In this document: positions 8,163 through 17,078 of the stretch, one piece after another | How positions within the stretch are numbered: the stretch's first letter is position 1 | Layout of the letters: each line of letters begins with the position of its first letter | Source: Mycobacteriales bacterium | GTDB lineage: Bacteria > Actinomycetota > Actinomycetes > Mycobacteriales > QHCE01 | Length of the DNA stretch: 38,804 nt | Direction: 5' to 3' | NCBI GenBank assembly: GCA_013362805.1 | Contig: JABFVL010000058.1 | Span: 1 to 38,804, forward strand | The notes under the pieces: model-generated | Told to the model about the DNA's origin: nothing | Databases searched by the model: none | The model's input: only the letters and a program-made list of their open reading frames with translations | Program-made: the position numbers and the translations under genes

Positions 8163-8612
8163 CTACCCACAGTGGTCGGTCGTTTTGCCCAGATATTCCT
8201 TACCACTGGCATACCCTGGAACATCCATCCACGCCGCCGCCCGAACACAACGGTTCGCGCCATACAGACTCACCGGGCCTGCATAGGTGTAATAATTCCC
8301 CGGATCTTGCTTCAAATCGATCCGGCGCCATTGTCCCGATACCCAGTTGCCAGATTCGATTTCCACCGTCATCGCCCGCTGACCGGGTGCATTCGAACTA
8401 TTCTTCACAAAAACCGCGCAGTTATTTGTGCCATCCCAGTACAAATAAATATTTCCCCAATGAACGCCATATTTACTTAAAGACTTATTTTCCACCAAAT
8501 TGCCAGAACAACCATATCCGCCAGCCTGCGCTGGAGCCTGGGCAATAAATAAGCTTGCCGCTACTGCCCCTAAGGCTGCCACTATCACCACAATTCTTTT
8601 TAATACAGACAT
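8163..8612 (-). CDS. Secreted small protein, SpaA-like
   Basis: A 149-residue precursor with a signal peptide (MSVLKRIVVIVAALGAVAAS...) and a likely cut after AQA. The mature part begins GGYGCSGNLV and has GNIYLYWDGTNNCAVFVKN, then YYTYAGPVSLYGANRCVRAAAWM and a final Cys. The pattern of a GxIYLYW strand, paired cysteines and YAGPV resembles actinobacterial spore-associated protein A, though I judge this by eye. The four cysteines probably form disulfides outside the cell. I chose the ATG at 8610-8612 because it begins the signal peptide; the frame is open upstream to 8657. Role unknown. Confidence 0.6.
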   Translation of the reverse strand: MSVLKRIVVIVAALGAVAASLFIAQAPAQAGGYGCSGNLVENKSLSKYGVHWGNIYLYWDGTNNCAVFVKNSSNAPGQRAMTVEIESGNWVSGQWRRIDLKQDPGNYYTYAGPVSLYGANRCVRAAAWMDVPGYASGKEYLGKTTDHCG

Positions 8613-8704
8613 CCCAATCTCGCTTTCATCCAATGCTGAGTGTTGAGACAATCCCACGAATAAGAAATTTCAACAAGACGCTGCTACTAATGCTCTAAGA
8701 GGAA

Positions 8705-9979
8705 TTACCGCGTTCTCCGAGAAGCCATCGGTTGTGATGCCAAAGCTTTCGTGTGAGTATGCGCGCTTTCCTTATCGCGCCCAGGAATTGAAGGCAAGAA
8801 GGCACCTTCCCGAATCTCTTGAATTGACCCGCGCCTAGAATCGCGCGGATTCACCACAGTGTGACCTTCATGTGCGCGAACCCAACCAGCGCGCTTCAAA
8901 ATTTGGGTCATCTCGCTGACAAAACTGTTGTTCTTCTCCAAGGTTCCGGCCAGCCATGGCTGCGTCGGAAACTGCGCTTCTGGTCGAGACACAGCATCAA
9001 TCGCTTCGGCTAGAAACGCTGCCGACGCGGAAGCCGATATTCGAGCAGCTCGCCACCTGCGAGGTTCAGCGGTCAAATATGACTGCATCTGTGAAAATCT
9101 GTTCGAATCGAATTGGACATTGTTGGGTGCTTGTCGTGGTGCATATTTCTGCTCCGCGGGCAGATTAGCCGCTACCTCAACAAGCGCCACGATGTGTGCT
9201 CGAGAAGGGACCGCAGCGACTACTGTGCCAGCTCGACCGCGCTGTTTGTCCACCAAGCCGAGAGAGGCGAGCTGCTCCAACACGTCACGTCGGCCTTTTT
9301 GCGTGGAGTTGGGATAGAGATCTTCCAACGCTCGCACAGAAGGAATTTGCGAACCGGGCGGCAGTGTCTTGCTCCGCATCAACTCAACGAGGTGCAACAG
9401 CATAAAACCACTTGCACCCACCTGGACCGCCGGTGCGGCGTCGGGCAGGACCGGAGCTCGCAATTGATCTGCGATCAGCTCGTAGGCTTGTTCGCCGGTT
9501 ATAGCCCTGGAATTGCGCTTTTGCGCCCGCACCGCGCGCTGATGTGTCACGGCACGTGGAACCGAACCTACAAGCGGTTGCTTCTCGGTGCGCACCGATC
9601 GCGCCTGCGACCCATTTTCGATCGCGGCCACATCGGCCCGCTTAGCCCTGCGCACTAGGTGCGTGAGCGGAGTGGTTCTTCCTTGTACGAACTCCTGCGA
9701 AACGAGTCCGCTGTCGACCAGAGTCCGAATACCTTCCCAGGCGGTCAGCGAATGACCATATCCAAGAACAGTTGCCAGAGCGTCATAGTGGGGAATCGCA
9801 TCGCCCGCCACAAAGCCCTTAGGAGCCCAAGACAAATATGCGATGCACCATGCGGCAAAGCCTTTTAGCGTCAAATTCTCACGGGCTTGAGTGATCAAGG
9901 CGTCTGGTTCAGAAAGTCTTCGGATTATGAAGGCGCGAGCCGCATCTTCATCGAATAATTGACGTTTCCCTCCAGCCAT
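8705..9979 (-). CDS. Unrecognised protein with a GntR-like winged helix
   Basis: A 424-residue protein, not assigned to a family. The centre (LRSKTLPPGSQIPSVRALEDLYPNS...DVLEQLASLGLVDKQRGRAGTVV, roughly residues 205-260) matches the layout of a GntR-type winged helix, including the S-x-RAL helix and the wing ending G-T-V-V. The N-terminal and C-terminal thirds also look helical with short winged segments (AWEGIRTLVDSGLV; MTQILKRAGWVRAHEGHTVVNP), so there may be three winged helices. The ends are basic. A DNA-binding role is inference. The start chosen is ATG 9977-9979 with GGAG three bases upstream; a GTG at 10009 adds 10 residues. It is divergent from the LigD-like gene. Confidence 0.6.
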   Translation of the reverse strand: MAGGKRQLFDEDAARAFIIRRLSEPDALITQARENLTLKGFAAWCIAYLSWAPKGFVAGDAIPHYDALATVLGYGHSLTAWEGIRTLVDSGLVSQEFVQGRTTPLTHLVRRAKRADVAAIENGSQARSVRTEKQPLVGSVPRAVTHQRAVRAQKRNSRAITGEQAYELIADQLRAPVLPDAAPAVQVGASGFMLLHLVELMRSKTLPPGSQIPSVRALEDLYPNSTQKGRRDVLEQLASLGLVDKQRGRAGTVVAAVPSRAHIVALVEVAANLPAEQKYAPRQAPNNVQFDSNRFSQMQSYLTAEPRRWRAARISASASAAFLAEAIDAVSRPEAQFPTQPWLAGTLEKNNSFVSEMTQILKRAGWVRAHEGHTVVNPRDSRRGSIQEIREGAFLPSIPGRDKESAHTHTKALASQPMASRRTR

Positions 9980-10072
9980 GGCTCCAACATATCTCGGACG
10001 TCTAAGCACTCAGCGATTTAATATGCGCTCTTGGTAGTAATTGACCCGTATTCTCTCCCTGAGGTGATTTAC

Positions 10073-10957
10073 ATGGAGGTCGCTGGACGAAGCGTGAAAA
10101 TCACGAATCCCGACAAGGTGCTTTTTCCGGAAAATGGGTTCGCGAAGCAAGACTTGCTGGCGTATTACCTGAGCGTCGCCGACGAAATTTTGCCGCATTT
10201 GCGCGATAGACCCTTGTCAATTGTGCGCTATCCAGACGGGGTAGATAAACCCGGGTTTTTCGGCAAGAACGCGCCGAGGGGGACTCCCGAATGGGTGAGG
10301 ACCGTTCGACTACCAAGCCCTGGAAGCACAAAAAACCGCGACGAAATCGACTACATCGTTGTTGATGAGGTCGCCACTCTCGCGTGGCTCGCCAATTTGG
10401 CCGCTGTCGAACTGCATGTGCCCCAGTGGCGAATCAGTGACGGGTTGGCTGACCGACTGATGTTTGACCTGGATCCAGGAGAGGGCACGGGCATCCGTGA
10501 GTGCTGTCAAGTTGCCCGACTCATCAAAGAGGCACTGGCAGCTGATGGGCTGGAAGCATATCCCAAAACATCGGGCGGTAAAGGGCTGCACATTTACGTG
10601 CCCATCTCCCCTATTCAACCCAGCGATGGACATTCCTACGGTCATGCGCTCGCGCAAAAGCTGGAGCGCGACAACCCAGAACTTATCGTGTCCAATATGC
10701 GAAAAGAGCTCCGAATCGGGAAGGTGCTGATCGACTGGAGTCAGAACAATCCAGCCAAAACCACCGTCGCCACTTTCTCGGTGCGGGCCAAAGCAGCTCC
10801 CCGTGTCTCCACGCCACTCACGTGGCGACAAGTTGCTAGCGGGCGGCCGAAAATACTTACCGCCCGAGAAGCCACCAAAAGCCGCACGGAACTAGCCAGT
10901 CGCTTTAGCGCCCTACTAAAACCCAGCCAAGCCCATTTGCCAGGCCGGGAAAGCTAA
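10073..10957 (+). CDS. Stand-alone LigD polymerase-domain protein
   Basis: An archaeo-eukaryotic-primase-type nucleotidyltransferase of 294 residues, related to the polymerase domain of LigD that fills ends in bacterial non-homologous end joining. It shows FDLDPGEG with catalytic Asp132 and Asp134, KTSGGKGLHIYVP (His173) and the third acid in LIDWSQNN (Asp221). Only the polymerase domain is present; there is no ligase or phosphoesterase domain, and no Ku gene in this window. The ATG at 10073 is preceded by GAGGTG with a 6-base gap, better than the upstream in-frame TTG. The stop shares bases with the convergent DivIVA-like gene (CTAA, 10954-10957). Confidence 0.9.
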   Translation: MEVAGRSVKITNPDKVLFPENGFAKQDLLAYYLSVADEILPHLRDRPLSIVRYPDGVDKPGFFGKNAPRGTPEWVRTVRLPSPGSTKNRDEIDYIVVDEVATLAWLANLAAVELHVPQWRISDGLADRLMFDLDPGEGTGIRECCQVARLIKEALAADGLEAYPKTSGGKGLHIYVPISPIQPSDGHSYGHALAQKLERDNPELIVSNMRKELRIGKVLIDWSQNNPAKTTVATFSVRAKAAPRVSTPLTWRQVASGRPKILTAREATKSRTELASRFSALLKPSQAHLPGRES

Positions 10958-11823
10958 TCGTCCAAAAGCTCCGCGGTAGTCCCGGCGATGCGCTTAATCG
11001 CCGTTCGCAAATTGCGCAGTTCATCACGAAGTTTGTCGCGCTGCGCCACCAAACCGTCGGCCTCTTTGCGAGCTTCCGCCAGCATGCGGTCCGCATCGCG
11101 TTTAGCGTTCGCGACAAGAGCGCGGGCATCATGACGCGCGGACTCGAACAACGTTTTGTGGCTGCGTTCAATTTCGGCGTGTAGCTGTTGTGAATACCGC
11201 TCGGCTTCGGCTTTTGCGACATCTTTCGCGGATTCAAGCTCATTTTTGTACTGTTCGCGCAGGTCAGCGAGTTGCTTGCGCAAACCAGCAACTTGCTCTT
11301 CGGCTTGGCGAGCTTCTTCTTTGACCGCAAGCGTCGAATCGTGGAGTTCTTTTTCCAGCGTTGAGCGACGGCGCTTTTCTTCGGTATCTAGCTCCTGTCG
11401 GCGACGGCGCTCTTCGGTATCCAAGGCGCCACGCCGTTTTTTCTCTTCGGCTTCAAAGACCCGGAACCGCTTTGCTGCCTCGGTCTCAGCCAGCGATTTG
11501 ATCTCGTCGGCCTCTTCTTCGGCGAGCCGGAGCAGCTGTTCAGCTCGAGCACCTAGGTGTCGGTAGGAGGGACGATCTGAGGGCACCAGCCGGGTTTGCT
11601 GAGCAAGTTGTTCTTCCAAGCGACCCACGTCGGTTGCGAGTTCTTGGGCTCGCCCCGCTAACTCGGTTTGTTGCCGGGTCCGCGCGGCAATCTCAGCCTC
11701 TAGATAGGCGATATAGCTTTCGACCTGTTTCCGTTCGTAGCCTCGAACAACAATGTCAAAACTAGGCTGAGATTGGACCTGGGTGTTGTCGGTTTGGTGC
11801 GTGTTCTGCGGTGCCATGCCCAC
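10954..11823 (-). CDS. DivIVA-like coiled-coil protein
   Basis: A 289-residue cytoskeleton-type protein. The N-terminal FDIVVRGYERKQVESYIAYLEAEI (about 23-46) is the DivIVA membrane-curvature/lipid-binding type motif. The rest is almost wholly coiled coil. Residues about 124-156 contain three 11-residue units ending LDTE, LDTE and LEKE, rich in Arg and Glu, a hendecad pattern like that of actinobacterial Scy/FilP-type filaments. A role in polar growth or division is inferred from family. The transcript runs toward the LigD-like gene with a 4-base overlap of stop codons. Confidence 0.8.
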   Translation of the reverse strand: MGMAPQNTHQTDNTQVQSQPSFDIVVRGYERKQVESYIAYLEAEIAARTRQQTELAGRAQELATDVGRLEEQLAQQTRLVPSDRPSYRHLGARAEQLLRLAEEEADEIKSLAETEAAKRFRVFEAEEKKRRGALDTEERRRRQELDTEEKRRRSTLEKELHDSTLAVKEEARQAEEQVAGLRKQLADLREQYKNELESAKDVAKAEAERYSQQLHAEIERSHKTLFESARHDARALVANAKRDADRMLAEARKEADGLVAQRDKLRDELRNLRTAIKRIAGTTAELLDD

Positions 11824-11895
11824 ATCATGGCATTGCCGATGTTCGCCTGCGGCGAAACCCCCGAAATTCCTACTGGTGAGTTCAGTGCATTACGC

Positions 11896-13317
11896 TTAGC
11901 TCGCGCTGAGCTTTTGCCGAGCAGCCGCGATGCGGGCCAACGCCCGGTCAGGCCCAAGCACCGCCAAAGACTCAAACAGCGGCAAGCCAATGGTGCGGCC
12001 CGTCACGGCTACCCGCACCGGGGCCTGCACCTTGCCAAGCTTGAGCCCGCGATCCGCCGCCACCTGCTCCAAAGCCGCCTTAAGAGCGGGCGCTGACCAT
12101 TCGGCATCCCGGAAAGCTTGTGCCGCCGCGTCAAGAATTTCAATGGCGGAAAGCTCGCCTACCGGCTTCATTGCCTTGGCCCAAGAAACTTCATCGAAGA
12201 CAGGCTCTGGCAAAAATGCGAAGTCCACATTCACAGTAATTTCGCTCAATACAGCAATACGTGATTGAGCGTGCTCAGCGAGCTGCGCGAAAACTTCTTC
12301 ATTAAAGTCTTCCGGTGCCCAAGGAGCCAATGGGGCAATCAACCAAGGACGACACAGCTCAATAAAGTCAGCGAGCGGCAAAGCACGAATGTATTCACCA
12401 TTAAACGCACGCAGCTTCTTCACATCGAAAAACGCCGGTGACGATGTGACATTTTCTAGCCGGAAGTCGGCCTCGATTGTTTCCCAAGGCAGAATCTCTC
12501 GATCGTCGCCCGGTGACCAGCCCAACAGCATCAGGTAGTTGCGCATCGCATCAGCCAGAAAGCCTTCGGCACGGTAATCTTCCACCGCAACTTTGTGCTT
12601 ACGCTTTGACAATTTCTTGCGCTGCTCATCGACCAGAATTGAAACGTGAGCCCAAATTGGCGGGATAGCCCCAAGGGCCTCCCACAACAATTGCTGGCGG
12701 GGCGCATTCGGCAAATGTTCCTCCGCGCGAATAACGTGCGTAATGCCCATCGTCATGTCATCGACCACATTGGCCAATAGGAACATGGCGCTGCCGTCAG
12801 TGCGAGCGATAATAAAGTCTTGAATGGTGGAGTTATCGAATTCGATAGTGCCTCGCACCAGATCTTTCACAACCGTGGTGCCCTCATCTGGGGTGCGGAA
12901 TCGCAATGCGCGCCCGGGTCCAGCGGTCAAACCACGATCACGACAATGCCCGTCGTAGCCCTTATGCGGGTCGCCAGTGCGAGCAATGAGCACCTCACGT
13001 GTGCAGTCGCAGTAATACGTCAACCCGCTCGCGGCGAGCTGCTGCACCGCCTCGGTGTGCTTGCCCGCGAACTCAGACTGAAAATGCGGGCCATCGTATT
13101 CATCAGGAGTCATGCCCAACCAGGACATGGCATTGATGATCCCATCCACCCATTCAGGGGCGTTTCGGGAAGCATCAGTATCTTCAATACGCAGGAAAAA
13201 CACGCCACCAGATTGCTTAGCCAACACCCAGTTAAACAGCGCTGAACGGGCGCCGCCAACGTGAAACATGCCAGTGGGTGAAGGAGCGAAACGAACACGT
13301 ACCTGCGAATCAGTCAC
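11896..13317 (-). CDS. gltX: Glutamyl-tRNA synthetase
   Basis: Charges tRNA-Glu (or tRNA-Gln in species lacking GlnRS) with glutamate. The class I signature appears as [13 protein letters not shown] (residues 10-22), and the KMSKS loop as KKLSKRK (about 234-240). Cysteines at about 103, 105 and 125 (YYCDC...GHC) sit where E. coli GluRS has its zinc ligands. The length of 473 residues is normal. I place the start at the GTG 13315-13317 so that the protein begins [15 protein letters not shown]; the frame is open to 13341. It lies downstream of the copper operon on the same strand, but a 12-bp hairpin separates them. Confidence 0.95.
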   Translation of the reverse strand: MTDSQVRVRFAPSPTGMFHVGGARSALFNWVLAKQSGGVFFLRIEDTDASRNAPEWVDGIINAMSWLGMTPDEYDGPHFQSEFAGKHTEAVQQLAASGLTYYCDCTREVLIARTGDPHKGYDGHCRDRGLTAGPGRALRFRTPDEGTTVVKDLVRGTIEFDNSTIQDFIIARTDGSAMFLLANVVDDMTMGITHVIRAEEHLPNAPRQQLLWEALGAIPPIWAHVSILVDEQRKKLSKRKHKVAVEDYRAEGFLADAMRNYLMLLGWSPGDDREILPWETIEADFRLENVTSSPAFFDVKKLRAFNGEYIRALPLADFIELCRPWLIAPLAPWAPEDFNEEVFAQLAEHAQSRIAVLSEITVNVDFAFLPEPVFDEVSWAKAMKPVGELSAIEILDAAAQAFRDAEWSAPALKAALEQVAADRGLKLGKVQAPVRVAVTGRTIGLPLFESLAVLGPDRALARIAAARQKLSAS

Positions 13318-13349
13318 GGCACCAACTGTACCGTTCCACAAATTTCATC

Positions 13350-13383
13350 GCGCGGTCGCGGCAAAGCGTGACCGCGACCGCGC
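13350..13383 (-). terminator. GC-rich hairpin after ycnI
   Basis: GCGCGGTCGCGG (13350-13361) pairs perfectly with CCGCGACCGCGC (13372-13383) around a 10-base loop, just beyond the YcnI stop and before gltX. No clear T-tract follows. It probably ends the copper operon transcript. Confidence 0.6.
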
Positions 13384-13420
13384 AACAAAAACTGAGGCCA
13401 AACCCGACGGCGAATCCGCA

Positions 13421-14107
13421 CTACGCCTTGCGGGTCCGCACCAACGCGAACGCACCAACCGCTAGCCCCAAACCACCCACAATCAACCCGGCAATGCCCC
13501 ATTTCTTGCCGTCATCGCTTGTCGCGGTTTCTTCGTGATCCTCAGTGGCCGCTGAATTCCCGTGGTGATCGGACTCCGCTTTCGTCAACGTCAACACCGG
13601 AGCTGGCTTCTCCGGTTCCTCAGAGCCACCGACAGCTTCCTCAATCCAGCGCACGGTTTCACCGTTGGTGTATGACTGAAGAGCCTTAAACACGACTTTG
13701 TCAGTGTTCTCGGGCAACGGCCCCACCGAGATGTCGAACTCGCCGAACTCCCCTGGTTTGATTTCGCTGCCCGGCGCCGCTGTCCAGGTGATCGACTCAA
13801 TCGCTTCAGTGACATCCGTGCCGTGGACCTGCACTGGAGCATCAAGTGGGCGCTTCTTAATTTCCGCGGTCCAGCCCGGCATCGGTTTAGTGCGCGCCGA
13901 AACAATAGGAGCCTTGTCGTCGAAAACGACTTCTAGCTTGTTCGTCGAGGCGTCATCTTCCTCGTTAGGAACCCGGAAGGTGAGCTTGGCGTAGCCGCCC
14001 TTGGGCGCCTCGTCTGGATTCACCGTCACATGCGCTGACGCCGGCGCCGCGAATAGCAACACGGCTGCCGCCGCGCACACCCCAGCGGCAAGAGTACGTC
14101 TTAACAT
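13421..14107 (-). CDS. ycnI: YcnI-like copper-associated protein (DUF1775)
   Basis: A 228-residue exported, membrane-anchored protein. A signal peptide ends ASA before HVTVNPDEAP, so the mature N-terminus is a histidine, as in YcnI copper-binding proteins. The DUF1775 core follows (GGYAKLTFRVPNEEDDASTNKLEVVF...PGWTAEIKK...ITWTA...GEFGEFDISVGPLP). After an acidic, His-containing linker, a C-terminal transmembrane helix (WGIAGLIVGGLGLAVGAFALV) ends in RTRKA. Copper binding is known for B. subtilis YcnI; here it is inferred. The ATG lies 10 bases after the CopCD stop with AAAGGA upstream, so it is the third gene of the leftward operon. Confidence 0.9.
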   Translation of the reverse strand: MLRRTLAAGVCAAAAVLLFAAPASAHVTVNPDEAPKGGYAKLTFRVPNEEDDASTNKLEVVFDDKAPIVSARTKPMPGWTAEIKKRPLDAPVQVHGTDVTEAIESITWTAAPGSEIKPGEFGEFDISVGPLPENTDKVVFKALQSYTNGETVRWIEEAVGGSEEPEKPAPVLTLTKAESDHHGNSAATEDHEETATSDDGKKWGIAGLIVGGLGLAVGAFALVRTRKA

Positions 14108-14117
14108 CTTGTTCCTT

Positions 14118-15779
14118 TCACTTGATGGGAATCACCCGGGTGATGGTCACCTGGTCAATGTCGGAGGTGCGGACAGTCACGCTCAGCTCCCACTTACCTT
14201 CCGAAGGCAAGTACACGGTGCCGGTGGCGTGGTTGTCGGCAAGTCGCAGCAACGTGATGTCTACCGGCGCAATGTTTTTCTCGGGCAAAGCAATTCGGGC
14301 GCCCCACTCCTGCACCACAATTTCCTCGCCCTTCTTGTCATATGCGATGAGGTGCAGTTCGTTGTTGCCAGTGCGCGCCGGATCTAGATCGATCTGCAGC
14401 GTGAAGTCATCAGAGGCGACCGTGCTGGTGTACGGCAAAGCACCCGAGCGAGGCACCGAACTTTCGCTCGCCCCGGGCGGTGTTTGGGTCAATGCGGTCG
14501 CCAAGCCAAGCACGATGGCCGCTACCGCGATCTCGGCGACAATCACTTTGCGCACGGCCGAACTCAGCGCGACATCAGAATCTTTGTCCCGCACCCACCG
14601 CAACACGAAGTTGCGGGCCAGCGCGGCGAACACCAGAATCACGGCCAAACCAACGACTTTGCCGACAACCAAAAGCCCATACGTCGTATCGAACAGTTGA
14701 TTAAGCTGGCCAACCTGCAGCAAGGCCGAAACGGCACCAGTGAATGCGACTACGGCAATGGCATACATCGCCCATCGCGACCAGGCCGGCAAAATCACCG
14801 CGAGCTCTTCATTATTGGCTCGAGTGAGCGTGGCCGTGGCCAACACGATGAGCCCACCCAACCAAAATGCCATCGCCGCCACATGCAACGCATTGGCCGG
14901 GACGGACAACAAGACTGCCTCTGAGCTCGCCGAATGCCCGGTGTATGAGAACGTGAAGGCGCCGATGAGCGCCAGGATGCCGAGCCCCCACCGACGGGGG
15001 CGGTCAAGTTCGGTTCCGTTCAACGCTTGCCGCAATAGCGGAATCGCGGCGAGCAGCACACCAACTCGCACCATCATGGCAATGCCAAATTCCGCGGTCA
15101 GCACCTCGCTCGCGGAATCTGTGGAGAACGAGAAGAGCGTGCCACCCCAGGCATAGGGCACCTCAGCCCAGCTCCACAAGACCGTGCCAGCGAGCAATGC
15201 CCACCAACCGGCCCATCCGATTCGACGTGGAACTTTTGAACCAAGTCGCTGTGGCCACAACGCGAGTGACATAACAGCGGCTCCGACGAGCAAGCTAGCG
15301 CCGAGATAACTGGCGAATCGTCCCGTTGACAACGCGCCGCGCACGATGGGATCTACATCGGCTTCGGCGGATTCGGGCAGTTCTGGGGTTTCGCTGGGTT
15401 GTCCGACGCTAAAGGTGTAGCCGCTGGAGATGGGATGCCCGTCCGCTGAAACCAATCGATACGCCACGAGATATGTGCCGTTGGGCAGGTCTTTACGCAG
15501 CTGTGCGGTCAGAGTGCGGCCGTTGTTGGAACTTTTGGCTTTGCCCCGATGGACCACGTCACCCTTGGGCGACACCACCGTGATGCCGTCTTGAACCGGG
15601 CTCACTAGCTCGTTGAAGGTGAGGGTGACCGCACTGGGCGCGTTTTGCAGCAGAGCGTCGGCGGGTGGATCAGCTTCTTGCAGGACCGCGTGTGCTTGGG
15701 CTGTTCCAGCGGCGATGCCAAGAGCTCCGACAGCCAGTAGTAGGACGGTAAGAAAACGTTGGGCCCACTGTGTGATCAC
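14118..15779 (-). CDS. CopC-CopD fusion copper protein
   Basis: A 553-residue membrane protein combining domains that are separate genes elsewhere. A signal peptide ends TAQA before HAVLQEADPP, so His30 becomes the N-terminal Cu(II) ligand of a CopC domain (about 30-126, with SADGHPISSGYTF supplying His115). A CopD domain of about eight membrane helices follows (about 150-450). The C-terminal 95 or so residues form a FixH/YtkA-like beta domain (DDFTLQIDLDPARTGNNELHLIAYD...). The start is the GTG 15777-15779, sharing GTGA with the anti-sigma stop, so translation is coupled. The frame is open further upstream to 16319, but that part is antisense-like Arg/Pro-rich sequence overlapping the anti-sigma gene. 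Confidence 0.9.
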   Translation of the reverse strand: MITQWAQRFLTVLLLAVGALGIAAGTAQAHAVLQEADPPADALLQNAPSAVTLTFNELVSPVQDGITVVSPKGDVVHRGKAKSSNNGRTLTAQLRKDLPNGTYLVAYRLVSADGHPISSGYTFSVGQPSETPELPESAEADVDPIVRGALSTGRFASYLGASLLVGAAVMSLALWPQRLGSKVPRRIGWAGWWALLAGTVLWSWAEVPYAWGGTLFSFSTDSASEVLTAEFGIAMMVRVGVLLAAIPLLRQALNGTELDRPRRWGLGILALIGAFTFSYTGHSASSEAVLLSVPANALHVAAMAFWLGGLIVLATATLTRANNEELAVILPAWSRWAMYAIAVVAFTGAVSALLQVGQLNQLFDTTYGLLVVGKVVGLAVILVFAALARNFVLRWVRDKDSDVALSSAVRKVIVAEIAVAAIVLGLATALTQTPPGASESSVPRSGALPYTSTVASDDFTLQIDLDPARTGNNELHLIAYDKKGEEIVVQEWGARIALPEKNIAPVDITLLRLADNHATGTVYLPSEGKWELSVTVRTSDIDQVTITRVIPIK

Positions 15780-16417
15780 GCGGCGACCCCGGCGCCAATG
15801 CGGCTGCTCTGCGGCGTGAGTCGAGCAAGGGCGACGAGCAGCCCAGCTTGAACGAGCACCAGCACGTGGCCAACATTGTGAGCGAATGATGTGGGGTCGG
15901 TCGCGACATCGCGGACCCCGACGAGCAGCAGGCATAGGGATAGCACTACCGCCATTGGCACCAGCGCGGCCGCTCTGGCTGGTTTCGCGGCGACACACAG
16001 GTAGCCAACGGCGACGGCGATTTCGAACGAGGCCATTTCCCAGCTGGTCCGGGCGGCGTCGATTGGTTCCATGCCAGGCAAACCCGAAACATGCCCGCCA
16101 AGCAGCAGCGGGATGGCGAGACAGAGCTGAACTAGGGCCGATAGAGCCAGCGCGATTCGCAGGGTTTGGCGACGGCCTTTGATGGCTTGAGCCTGACGGG
16201 CGATAGCCGGGTCGGCGTGCACGGCGGCCAGGATGCGCTCGGTGAGATCTGGAACTTCGATGGGCCGCAAGCGCACGAGCCGATTGAGGCGTTGAGCGTC
16301 GGCGTGCCAGGCTTGGCAAGGGCGACAGGTTGCCAGGTGCGCGGCCGGGTCATGCTCAGGCTCGGCGCCATCCATCTGCGCGGAGAGCGCTTCGCGCGCA
16401 TGTGTGCAGCTAGTCAT
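15776..16417 (-). CDS. Zinc-finger anti-sigma factor, membrane-bound
   Basis: A 213-residue protein likely to hold the neighbouring ECF sigma factor at the membrane. The N-terminus has the ZAS/zf-HC2 pattern with Cys4 and HLATCRPC (H-x3-C-x2-C, about 27-34). A soluble helix follows, then about four hydrophobic segments (from residue 85). It is divergent from the sigma gene and is the first gene of the CopCD-YcnI operon, joined to CopCD by a 4-base overlap. The ATG at 16417 lies only 5 bases from the -10-like CGACTACC of a promoter that matches one before the MauE-like gene, so its mRNA is probably leaderless and made by the sigma factor it controls. Confidence 0.82.
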   Translation of the reverse strand: MTSCTHAREALSAQMDGAEPEHDPAAHLATCRPCQAWHADAQRLNRLVRLRPIEVPDLTERILAAVHADPAIARQAQAIKGRRQTLRIALALSALVQLCLAIPLLLGGHVSGLPGMEPIDAARTSWEMASFEIAVAVGYLCVAAKPARAAALVPMAVVLSLCLLLVGVRDVATDPTSFAHNVGHVLVLVQAGLLVALARLTPQSSRIGAGVAA

Positions 16418-16422
16418 GCTTG

Positions 16423-16452
16423 GGTAGTCGGTGCGAGCGCCGCTTTAGTTCC
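16423..16452 (-). promoter_or_regulatory. ECF-type promoter for the anti-sigma/copCD/ycnI operon
   Basis: On the minus strand GGAACT (16447-16452) and CGACTACC (16423-16430) are separated by exactly 16 bases. GGAAC is the usual -35 of ECF sigma factors. The same pair with the same spacer length lies before the MauE-like gene at 17079-17108, while the spacers differ in sequence. Transcription would start at or very near the ATG at 16417. Confidence 0.8.
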
Positions 16453-16519
16453 ATAGGTGATCTTTTTTTGCGGCAGGCCAGGCGTGATGTGGGTTACCAG
16501 CACCCGCTAGGTAGGCTCT

Positions 16520-17065
16520 GTGCTTGTGAGCAGCGGCGAATCCCACCTAGATGCGACTGAGTGGGCACTTCGTGCACGTGAGGGCGATATAACTGCTTCT
16601 GCGGCTTTTGTTCGGGCGACCCAGGCCGAAGTCTGGCGATTCTGCGGAGCCCTCGTCTCCCCCGCCGACGCCGACGACCTCACCCAAGACGTCTACCTAC
16701 GAGCCTTCCGCGCCCTCCCAGAATTCGCTGGACGATCATCGGCCCGCACCTGGCTGCTCGCCATCGCCAGACGCACCTGTGCCGATCACATCCGCGCGCT
16801 CGTTCGACGCCGCCGACTAGACGCGCTCCTGCTGCGCACCACTGAACCCGTGAGCTCAGACATCAGCCACGGAAGCACAACCGACGCACTATTGCGCGAC
16901 CTGACGCCCGAACGACGCAGCGCCTTCGCGCTCACCCAACTACTTGGGCTCTCATACGACGAAGCGGCCCAAGTCGAAAACGTCCCCGTCGGAACGATCC
17001 GGTCCCGAGTCGCCCGCGCCCGCGCTGAACTTCTCACCGCGCTGGATGACGCGGCCGCCGCATAA
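16520..17065 (+). CDS. ECF sigma factor (SigC-like)
   Basis: A 181-residue RNA polymerase sigma factor with region 2 (VWRFCGALVSPADADDLTQDVYLRAFRALPEFAGRSSARTWLLAIARRTCADHIR, about 36-92) and region 4 (LLRDLTPERRSAFALTQLLGLSYDEAAQVENVPVGTIRSRVARARAELL, about 124-172). Such factors are held by an anti-sigma partner, here probably the divergent zinc-finger protein. The neighbours (CopCD, YcnI, MauE-like, DsbA-like) point to a copper or thiol-redox signal; the resemblance to mycobacterial SigC is a judgement by eye. Starts are possible at GTG 16520 or GTG 16526; neither has a clear ribosome binding site. No GGAACT element precedes this gene itself. Confidence 0.88.
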   Translation: MLVSSGESHLDATEWALRAREGDITASAAFVRATQAEVWRFCGALVSPADADDLTQDVYLRAFRALPEFAGRSSARTWLLAIARRTCADHIRALVRRRRLDALLLRTTEPVSSDISHGSTTDALLRDLTPERRSAFALTQLLGLSYDEAAQVENVPVGTIRSRVARARAELLTALDDAAAA

Positions 17066-17078
17066 AACAGATGTGTCC

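Noticed and set aside
15780..16319. N-terminal extension of the CopC-CopD frame up to 16319
   Set aside because: It overlaps the anti-sigma gene out of frame, is Arg/Pro-rich and lacks a signal peptide; the GTG at 15777-15779 gives a signal peptide directly and a GTGA overlap.
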